DNA from: Anaerolineaceae bacterium UBA6801
GTDB taxonomy: Bacteria > Chloroflexota > Anaerolineae > Anaerolineales > Anaerolineaceae
DNA length: 10,184 bases
NCBI GenBank assembly: GCA_002452315.1
Contig: DKFH01000087.1
Location: forward strand, 1-10,184
Reading direction: 5' to 3'
Positions 5,330-10,184 of the stretch are shown piece after piece. A model generated the notes under the pieces. It did no database searches. It had not been told where the DNA came from and saw nothing but the letters and a program-made list of their open reading frames with translations. The translations under genes were made by a program, and so were the position numbers. Within the stretch, counting starts at the first letter, position 1. Every line of letters starts with the position of its first letter.

Positions 5330-5814
5330 GATTTGGGATTCTCCGGCGGATGGCTGTCTTTGAACAGGCGCTCCCACTGGGCCACCTCGTCTTCGCTGAG
5401 CGGCCGCTCTCGGGGGTCCAGCCCGGGCGCTTCTTGGGTCAGGTCCGCCCAGGCCGCCGCAAAGGCCTCTGACGTCATCACCTGGGCGTGAACAGCGCGT
5501 GCCGCCGCAGCCACCTGCCGGTCAGAACTGACCACGGTCACATTTCTGGCGCGTTTTTTCAGCTTCTTGAGGTAAACCATGATGGCGTCATCCGCTGTCA
5601 TGCCCTCACGCACAAAATGCGCCCTGACCAGCCCATGTCCCCTGACGCCCGCTTGCCCCGCAGGCGCACCATCAAAGAACACCTCGGCTTGCTTGCGCCG
5701 TACCCGGCAATAGTCCTGCAAGAGCTGGATCAACTGCGCTTCATCTTCGGGATCGGCCAGGCTCATGCCCGGTATGCGCGGAATCAGGTTATGCCCATCA
5801 ATAATTAACACCAT
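5320..5814 (-). CDS. YacP/Rae1-like NYN-domain endoribonuclease
   Basis: A 164-residue PIN-like NYN-domain protein. Acidic metal-binding positions are seen where the family has them: D6 in LIIDGHNLI, D48 in EVFFDG, D75/D76 in MTADDAIM and D98 in VVSSDRQV. Size and motifs match the YacP branch; B. subtilis Rae1, about 170 residues, cleaves mRNA in the ribosomal A-site. A role in RNA turnover or translation quality control is therefore likely by family. The Arg/Lys stretch KKLKKRARN (83-91) may contact RNA. The C-terminal ~30 residues are charged and probably flexible. The ATG at 5814 has almost no ribosome site (TTAGGTT), and TAGAAT stands exactly six bases before the ATG, suggesting a leaderless or very short-leader mRNA. 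It is divergent from the zinc-ribbon operon across 105 bp. Confidence 0.87.
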   Translation of the reverse strand: MVLIIDGHNLIPRIPGMSLADPEDEAQLIQLLQDYCRVRRKQAEVFFDGAPAGQAGVRGHGLVRAHFVREGMTADDAIMVYLKKLKKRARNVTVVSSDRQVAAAARAVHAQVMTSEAFAAAWADLTQEAPGLDPRERPLSEDEVAQWERLFKDSHPPENPKSYK

Positions 5815-5820
5815 AACCTA

Positions 5821-5826
5821 ATTCTA
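5821..5826 (-). promoter_or_regulatory. Candidate leaderless -10 element for the NYN gene
   Basis: TAGAAT on the minus strand ends 6 nt before the ATG, so transcription would begin at or beside the start codon. The near absence of a Shine-Dalgarno site agrees with this. No good -35 is seen. Confidence 0.35.
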
Positions 5827-5850
5827 TCGCATGAGTAAAGCCCTGGCAGG

Positions 5851-5880
5851 TTGAAGACCAGCCCAGCTTTGCGATAAAAT
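5851..5880 (+). promoter_or_regulatory. Candidate sigma-70-type promoter of the zinc-ribbon operon
   Basis: TTGAAG (5851-5856), an 18-bp spacer and TAAAAT (5875-5880). Transcription would start near 5887, giving a ~33-nt leader that includes the AGGAG ribosome site at 5907-5911. Four and five of six consensus bases with good spacing make this the best promoter by eye in the window. Confidence 0.5.
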
Positions 5881-5919
5881 AGAAGACGTAGGCAGTATTC
5901 ACCCTCAGGAGCAGGCACT

Positions 5920-7227
5920 ATGGACCGAGATCTAAACCAACACACACACTGGGCGCCTCCGGAGGGTTTCCACCCGGTTGATTCCCAGGTGCCCGGGGTG
6001 ATTGTTTATGCCCCCATGCCAGAGCAGACGGACATTGACCGGGCGGTCAGCTATGCCTGCCCCAATTGCGGTGCCAACACCGGTTACAATGTTGCAGCTG
6101 GTGGGGTGGCCTGTGAGTACTGCGGATATGTGGCCCCTGTAAACGCCGAACGCGTCGGGCGATCTGCTCAGGATTTCGAGTTCACCCTGGAGACCCTTGC
6201 GCAGGCACGCCAGGGCTGGGGTACCCAGCGCCAGGTCCTGCATTGCGACTCCTGCGGCGCCGATCTATCCATGCCCGCCGGTGCGCTGACCACTGCCTGT
6301 GCCTTTTGCGCCTCAAACCAGGTGAATATCATCTCCATCCCGCAAGAGACCCTGCGCCCGCGCTTTCTGGTCCCCTTTAAAATCCCGCCCGAAGCGACCG
6401 TCCCACGGGCCAAGGCGTGGCTGGGTAAAGGCTGGTACCATCCCGATGCCCTGGCTGGCAACACGATCCTTCGCCGCTTCTATGGGATTTACCTGCCGTT
6501 CTGGACCTTCAACACCCGGGTGGAAGCCAAATGGCAGGCCGAAGTGGGCTACCAGAAGACCGAAAGGCACTATAACGCCCACCAAAAGCGCTGGGAAACG
6601 CGCACCCGCACGGTGTGGAAGTGGGAAAACGGCCGTGTGCACCTGAATATTGAGGATTTGCTCGTTTCTGGCAGTGCACCCAAACACCTCAGCCACCGCA
6701 TCCTGAATCAACTGCATCCCTTTCACCTCGGCGACCTGGTGACCTATACGCCCGATTTTTTGGCCGGCTGGCAGGCCCAGGCCTACGAGACCACCCTGAC
6801 CGATGCCTGGGAAATCGGCAAGCGGACCATCCGTGAAAAGGCCAAAAAAGCCTGCTACGAGCGGATTCAATCCAATCAGGTCAGAAATTTCAGCATGAGC
6901 GCCGATTTCAACGATGAAACCTGGTGCTATATCCTGCTGCCGGTTTACCTGGCCGCCTATCGCTATGAGGGCCAGGTCTATCAGGTGATGATCAACGGGC
7001 AGACGGGCGCCGTGGCGGGAAACAAACCGGTAGCCTGGTGGAAAATCTGGCTGGCCATCGCAGCCATTCTTGCCCCGGGCGCACTGCTGGTCCTGATCGG
7101 TTTACTGCTCACGCTGCTGGGCGGCGTGGGCATCATCGCCATCACTTTCGGGATCATCCTGTTTGTGATCGGGGTGATCATCAGCTTCTCCCTCTATCAG
7201 CATGCCCGCAAATCGGAGGCGCAATAA
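5920..7227 (+). CDS. Double zinc-ribbon protein with C-terminal membrane hairpin
   Basis: A 435-residue protein of unknown function. Two zinc ribbons lie at the N-terminus: C47/C50 with C65/C68 and C109/C112 with C127/C130, all CxxC pairs. A middle domain (about 148-372) is rich in aromatic and beta-prone residues, with landmarks VPFKI, YGIYLPFWTF (188-197), LAGWQAQAYE (281-290), and LPVYLAAYRYEG-Y-V-INGQTGAVAG (340-367). Two transmembrane helices follow (about 374-400 and 402-425) with a short basic tail. There is no signal peptide, so the ribbons and middle domain should face the cytosol on a tail-anchored hairpin. Proteins with this layout are often auto-named after the PriA helicase because of the ribbons, but no helicase motif is present. 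The ATG at 5920 has AGGAG 8 nt upstream. The next gene is a paralogue overlapping by one base, so the two are probably translationally coupled and may form a complex. Confidence 0.85.
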   Translation: MDRDLNQHTHWAPPEGFHPVDSQVPGVIVYAPMPEQTDIDRAVSYACPNCGANTGYNVAAGGVACEYCGYVAPVNAERVGRSAQDFEFTLETLAQARQGWGTQRQVLHCDSCGADLSMPAGALTTACAFCASNQVNIISIPQETLRPRFLVPFKIPPEATVPRAKAWLGKGWYHPDALAGNTILRRFYGIYLPFWTFNTRVEAKWQAEVGYQKTERHYNAHQKRWETRTRTVWKWENGRVHLNIEDLLVSGSAPKHLSHRILNQLHPFHLGDLVTYTPDFLAGWQAQAYETTLTDAWEIGKRTIREKAKKACYERIQSNQVRNFSMSADFNDETWCYILLPVYLAAYRYEGQVYQVMINGQTGAVAGNKPVAWWKIWLAIAAILAPGALLVLIGLLLTLLGGVGIIAITFGIILFVIGVIISFSLYQHARKSEAQ

Positions 7228-8339
7228 TGGCCGACCCCATCCCCACCGCTGAGATCATCTCTGAAGATCAGACCCTGTGGCATACCAACCGCCAGCCGGC
7301 TGGCTGTCCCCATTGTCACCGCGTTTACCTGGTGCCGACCGATTACCGCGGCGGGACCTGCCCGCTGTGCCGCTTAGGCACACTGGAAGCCCAGCCCGCC
7401 GTTGTACGCCGCGCTGACCCTGAACGGGTGCTGCCCTTTAAGATCACCAGGGGGGACCTGGGGTCAATTTTCCAGCGTTTTGTCGCCGGGGTGTGGATCA
7501 AACCGCCAGAGTTCAACCCCGAAGCGCTGCTCAGGAACACCCGCGCCGTGTTTTGGCCACTGTGGCTGGTGGATAGCGACGTCACCGGTGGCTGGCAGAT
7601 GGAAGCCGGGTTCGACTACCAGGTTGAATCCGCCAAAGAGGTCTATTCTGGCGGGGGGTGGCAATCCCATAAACAGATCGAAACCCGTGTGCGCTGGGAG
7701 CCGCGCGTCGGCCACATAGTTACCCGGGTAGATAATGTGGTCACCCCTGCGCTTGAAGAGCACAACAACCGCATGCAAATGATCGGTACCTATCCGCTCG
7801 AATGTGGCCTCGACTTTGACCCCGCGCTGCTAGGCGGCGCGTACCTCGAACTGCCCGACCTGCCCCCTGAAGCCGCCTGGCCGCTGGCCCAACCAGATTT
7901 TGACAAAGCCGTGGCAAAGATCTGCCAGCAGGCTGCCGGCGCGCAGCATATCCGCGAATTTATCAGCCAGGCCCAATTTGCAAACCAGAACTGGACGGAA
8001 TTCTTCCTGCCCATGTATGCCACCCACTACACTGATGATGAAGGCCAACCGCAGGTGGTGATCGTTAATGGGATCAGCGGTGCCATCCAGGGCCCGCGCC
8101 TGGCATCACGCCAGCGCGGCAACAAAATCGCCAGGATCACCGCTGCCGTGGCAGGCGGCCTGTTCCTGCTGGCCCTGATTGGGCTGCTGCTGACGGCCGT
8201 CTTCCCGCCTGCGGCGTTGATCGGTGGGCTGGTGGGCTTTTTGGGTATTGCAGCGGCCATCCTGGCTATCATCATTGCCATCTGGCCCGGCCAGTGGAAC
8301 CGGGCACAGACCAACCCGCACATTGTTAAAAGGCCCTGA
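7227..8339 (+). CDS. Single zinc-ribbon paralogue with C-terminal membrane hairpin
   Basis: A 370-residue protein sharing its layout with the preceding gene product but with one ribbon, C27/C30 and C45/C48. Matching landmarks are VLPFKI (68-73), VFWPLWLVDSD (108-118), and FFLPMYATHYTDDEG-VVIVNGISGAIQG (259-289), corresponding to FLVPFKI, YLPFWTF and LLPVYLAAY...INGQTGAVAG of the partner. The segment between them has diverged strongly. Two hydrophobic helices (about 303-325 and 328-353) precede a basic tail. The start at 7227 is set by GGAGG (7215-7219) 7 nt upstream and the TAATG overlap with the previous stop; an open frame extends further upstream but only as an overlap of the previous gene. 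Function unknown. Co-transcription of two diverged paralogues suggests a hetero-oligomer, which is inference. Confidence 0.85.
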   Translation: MADPIPTAEIISEDQTLWHTNRQPAGCPHCHRVYLVPTDYRGGTCPLCRLGTLEAQPAVVRRADPERVLPFKITRGDLGSIFQRFVAGVWIKPPEFNPEALLRNTRAVFWPLWLVDSDVTGGWQMEAGFDYQVESAKEVYSGGGWQSHKQIETRVRWEPRVGHIVTRVDNVVTPALEEHNNRMQMIGTYPLECGLDFDPALLGGAYLELPDLPPEAAWPLAQPDFDKAVAKICQQAAGAQHIREFISQAQFANQNWTEFFLPMYATHYTDDEGQPQVVIVNGISGAIQGPRLASRQRGNKIARITAAVAGGLFLLALIGLLLTAVFPPAALIGGLVGFLGIAAAILAIIIAIWPGQWNRAQTNPHIVKRP

Positions 8340-8403
8340 TCTTGATGAAAACCCCATACCCCCAGCACGTGTTAATCCTCAACCGCAAGGAGGAAAGCCA
8401 GTC

Positions 8404-8790
8404 ATGAAACGCCCATCACTCCATATCGCCGAATGGATGTACAGCCTGTCTTTTATCCTGTTTCTGTTAGGCAGTTCCCTCACCCACCTCGAGCACGGGT
8501 CGGAGCTGTCCCTGTGGCTAATGACCTTTGCGATCGTGCTGACTGCCGCCACTACCTTGCTGCCCCTGGCAGGGGTCCGCTGGCTGCGCATGGAAAGGCA
8601 GGGTTCCCGGGTTGGCTACTGGGCGGCCATGCTGCTGCAAGGCGCCTCCTGGCTCAGCTTCACTCGGGCGATGTTCCTGCGCCTGGGCCGGAACCTGCCC
8701 CCCTTTCACACCTGGATCATCGTGACCACACTGCTGTGGGCAGTGTGGCTGCTGGTCTTCATCTTCAGCCGCCATGCCAGGTCAAACTAG
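8404..8790 (+). CDS. Four-helix membrane protein, hypothetical
   Basis: A 128-residue integral membrane protein with four predicted helices at about residues 12-26, 36-57, 72-92 and 101-122. Short basic loops follow helix 2 (RWLRMERQGSR) and helix 4 (SRHARSN), which places both ends and that loop in the cytosol by the positive-inside rule. I do not recognise the family. The ATG at 8404 is chosen over upstream in-frame codons because AAGGAGGAA lies about 9 nt before it and the upstream extension overlaps the previous gene. It lies 64 bp after the second zinc-ribbon gene on the same strand with no terminator between, so it is probably the third gene of that operon and may be its membrane partner. 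Confidence 0.75.
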   Translation: MKRPSLHIAEWMYSLSFILFLLGSSLTHLEHGSELSLWLMTFAIVLTAATTLLPLAGVRWLRMERQGSRVGYWAAMLLQGASWLSFTRAMFLRLGRNLPPFHTWIIVTTLLWAVWLLVFIFSRHARSN

Positions 8791-8823
8791 GTGATCACAT
8801 ATAATCCGGGCCATTTGATCATC
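8790..8823 (+). promoter_or_regulatory. TGATCA pair flanking a perfect TATAAT
   Basis: TGATCA occurs at 8792-8797 and 8816-8821, and an exact TATAAT -10 hexamer lies between them at 8800-8805. The two sites and their flanks can also pair as an 8-bp stem with one G-U pair and an 18-nt loop. There is no good -35. It could be a regulated promoter for upp or a weak terminator for the preceding operon. Confidence 0.3.
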
Positions 8824-8847
8824 AGAATATTTTCCACAATGATCGTG

Positions 8848-8853
8848 TATACT
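8848..8853 (+). promoter_or_regulatory. Candidate -10 element for upp
   Basis: TATACT matches the -10 consensus at five of six bases and would start transcription near 8860, leaving a 55-nt leader. The -35 region at 17 bp (GAATAT) is poor. Confidence 0.35.
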
Positions 8854-8915
8854 ACATTAGGCTGCTTTTGTTCAACCCTGCTAATAAGAATAGCAAGCCG
8901 TGAAATCGAGGGACC

Positions 8916-9539
8916 ATGATTAACGTCTATCCATCCACACACCCCCTGGTCAGGCATAAATTGACCAAACTGCGCGACGAACACACCGAACCAAAGAAAT
9001 TCAGAGAGCTGGTGCGCGAATTGGCCGCCCTGCTGACCTACGAAGCGACCATCGACCTGGCCACCCGCCGGGTGCAGGTCCAAACGCCCATGGCAGGTAC
9101 ACAAGGTGACTATCTGGAGGAAAAAATCGGCCTGATCCCAATTTTACGCGCGGGTCTGGGTATGGTTGAGGGCGTATGGGAGTTAATGCCCTCCGCCGAA
9201 GTGTGGCACATCGGCATGTACCGCGATGAGCGCACCCTTAAACCGGTCGCCTACTATAACAAGCTGCCCGTTCAACCCACTGTGGCTGTATGCCTGATCC
9301 TCGACCCGATGCTGGCCACGGGCGGCTCTGCTGTGGCGTGTGTGGATATCCTCAAGCAATGGGGCGTGACAAAGATCAAGTTTGTCGGCCTGATCGCCGC
9401 CCCGGAGGGCATCCAGCGCCTGCACGGTGCCCACCCGGACGTCCCCATCCACATCGCAGCCATCGATGACCATCTCAATGAGCACGGCTACATCATCCCC
9501 GGCCTGGGCGATGCCGGCGACCGCCTGTTTGGGACGTAA
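8916..9539 (+). CDS. upp: Uracil phosphoribosyltransferase
   Basis: A cytosolic pyrimidine-salvage enzyme that joins uracil to PRPP, giving UMP and pyrophosphate. At 207 residues it is full length for bacterial Upp (about 208). The N-terminal HPLVRHKLTKLRDEHT is typical. IPILRAGLGMV (74-84) holds the conserved Arg-Ala-Gly loop, the PRPP-binding loop is DPMLATGGSA (130-139), AAPEGI (161-166) follows, and the C-terminal uracil-binding hood is GYIIPGLGDAGDR (191-203). The ATG at 8916 is preceded by GAGGG at short spacing. The gene is alone on its strand: 125 bp separate it from the membrane operon, and a strong hairpin follows its stop. No PyrR-type leader hairpin or attenuator is seen in the upstream gap. 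Confidence 0.97.
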   Translation: MINVYPSTHPLVRHKLTKLRDEHTEPKKFRELVRELAALLTYEATIDLATRRVQVQTPMAGTQGDYLEEKIGLIPILRAGLGMVEGVWELMPSAEVWHIGMYRDERTLKPVAYYNKLPVQPTVAVCLILDPMLATGGSAVACVDILKQWGVTKIKFVGLIAAPEGIQRLHGAHPDVPIHIAAIDDHLNEHGYIIPGLGDAGDRLFGT

Positions 9540-9559
9540 GTCGCCAAGCAAAACAACAA

Positions 9560-9593
9560 AAGCGGGGCTGAACCATTTGATTCAGCCCCGCTT
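9560..9593. terminator. Bidirectional intrinsic terminator between upp and tpiA
   Basis: AAGCGGGGCTGAA and TTCAGCCCCGCTT form a perfect 13-bp stem with the loop CCATTTGA. On the minus strand it is followed by TTTGTTGTTTTG, a good U-rich tail, so it should stop tpiA transcription well. On the plus strand the tail is only CTTATCGGTT, so it is weaker for upp unless the A-U closing pairs of the stem serve as part of the tract. Confidence 0.85.
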
Positions 9594-9612
9594 ATCGGTT
9601 AAAACAGCCCCT

Positions 9613-10184
9613 CTATTTTTTCGATTCCTGCTCCACAATCGCCACCATTGAGGCTGCTTTGACAATGGCCACAAATGAATCAGGCTTAAGGCTCGCGCCG
9701 CCCACCAGACCGCCATCGATATCCGACATAGCGAACAGCTCCGCGGCGTTATCCGGGGTGATCGAGCCGCCGTACTGGATGCGCATCAATTCAGCCCGCG
9801 CCGAGCCAAATTGCTGCCTGAGCAGTGGACGGATCACATCCTTGTGAACATGGTTGGCATCCTCCGGTGTGGCTGCCCGTCCGGTGCCGATCGCCCACAC
9901 CGGTTCATAAGCAATCGTGATGGCGGCCGCCTGTGTCTCAGTGATGCCTTCCAGCCCTTCGACCAGCTGCCGGGTGACCACCTCGGCAGTTTGCCCGGCC
10001 TCATTTTCTTCCAGTGTCTCACCGATGCACACGATCACCTCCAGTCCGGCCCCCAGGGCAGCTTTGAGGCGTTTGTTAACCGTCTGATCCGTTTCGCCAA
10101 AGAACTTGCGCCGTTCGGAGTGCCCCACGATCACAAAATCGCATACTTCCGCCACCATAGCCGGGGCGACCTCACCGGTATAGG
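9613..10184 (-). CDS. tpiA: Triose-phosphate isomerase, C-terminal three quarters
   Basis: A glycolytic and gluconeogenic enzyme that interconverts dihydroxyacetone phosphate and glyceraldehyde 3-phosphate. The right edge cuts the gene; 189 residues are visible, beginning YTGEVAPAM, so roughly the first 70 residues of a ~250-residue TIM barrel, including the active-site Lys near the N-terminus, are missing. Visible catalytic residues are the His in GHSERR (about 20-25 of the visible part) and the Glu in AYEPVWAIGTG (Glu about 93). CIGETLEE, the phosphate-gripping QYGGSI and GGLVGGASLKPDSF complete the family pattern. The extra tail EQESKK after the last barrel helix is short and charged. It converges on upp and shares the hairpin at 9560-9593. 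Any glycolytic partner genes such as pgk would lie outside the window. Confidence 0.97.
   Translation of the reverse strand, partial: YTGEVAPAMVAEVCDFVIVGHSERRKFFGETDQTVNKRLKAALGAGLEVIVCIGETLEENEAGQTAEVVTRQLVEGLEGITETQAAAITIAYEPVWAIGTGRAATPEDANHVHKDVIRPLLRQQFGSARAELMRIQYGGSITPDNAAELFAMSDIDGGLVGGASLKPDSFVAIVKAASMVAIVEQESKK

Noticed and set aside
7038..7226. Earlier start for the second zinc-ribbon protein
   Set aside because: The upstream extension lies wholly inside the previous gene in another frame and has no ribosome site. ATG at 7227 has GGAGG at ideal spacing and a one-base overlap.
5920..7227. Primosomal helicase PriA-like protein
   Set aside because: Only the CxxC zinc ribbons are reminiscent; there is no Walker A, DEAD/H box or other helicase motif, and the protein ends in two membrane helices.
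8224..8403. Longer start for the four-helix membrane protein
   Set aside because: It would overlap the previous gene by over 100 bases and add a Pro/Gln-rich tail; AAGGAGGAA marks the ATG at 8404.

Overview
The window reads as a chromosomal stretch of a moderately GC-rich bacterium. Protein style (ClpB, Upp and TpiA sequences, an LmbE/PIG-L deacetylase, zinc-ribbon membrane proteins) and the dense intergenic GC-palindrome repeats suggest a member of the Chloroflexota, perhaps Anaerolineae. That placement is an impression from sequence style; no phylogenetic marker search was possible. No transposase, phage gene, tRNA, rRNA or CRISPR array is visible.

Layout. Positions 1-1418 (+) hold the 3' half of clpB. 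Positions 1411-2097 hold an array of GC-palindromic repeats: ten copies of a 15-bp core in two orientations, spaced 70-79 bp apart. It lies exactly between clpB and the convergent next gene and supplies the clpB stop codon. Positions 2131-5814 are a minus-strand block of five genes: a GNAT acetyltransferase with a TTG start, an MscS-type mechanosensitive channel, a PIG-L/LmbE zinc deacetylase, a tiny lipoprotein and a YacP/Rae1-like NYN endoribonuclease. These are spaced 94-251 bp apart, so they are probably mostly separate transcription units. The 5069-5319 gap is rich in perfect inverted repeats and may be a structured RNA or a regulated promoter-leader.

Positions 5920-8790 (+) look like one operon: two paralogous zinc-ribbon proteins with C-terminal membrane hairpins, overlapping by one base, then a four-helix membrane protein. 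Their function is unknown to me and they are the best candidates here for an undescribed system. Positions 8916-9539 (+) are upp (uracil salvage). A strong hairpin at 9560-9593 separates it from convergent tpiA (minus strand, running off the right edge).

How the parts relate. Housekeeping genes (protein disaggregation, pyrimidine salvage, glycolysis) flank small stress or envelope functions (osmotic channel, deacetylase, acetyltransferase, lipoprotein, RNase). Apart from the three-gene membrane operon, nothing shows that these genes share a pathway. The unusual content is non-coding: the repeat array, an 18-bp perfect palindrome upstream of the channel gene, and the hairpin-rich gap.
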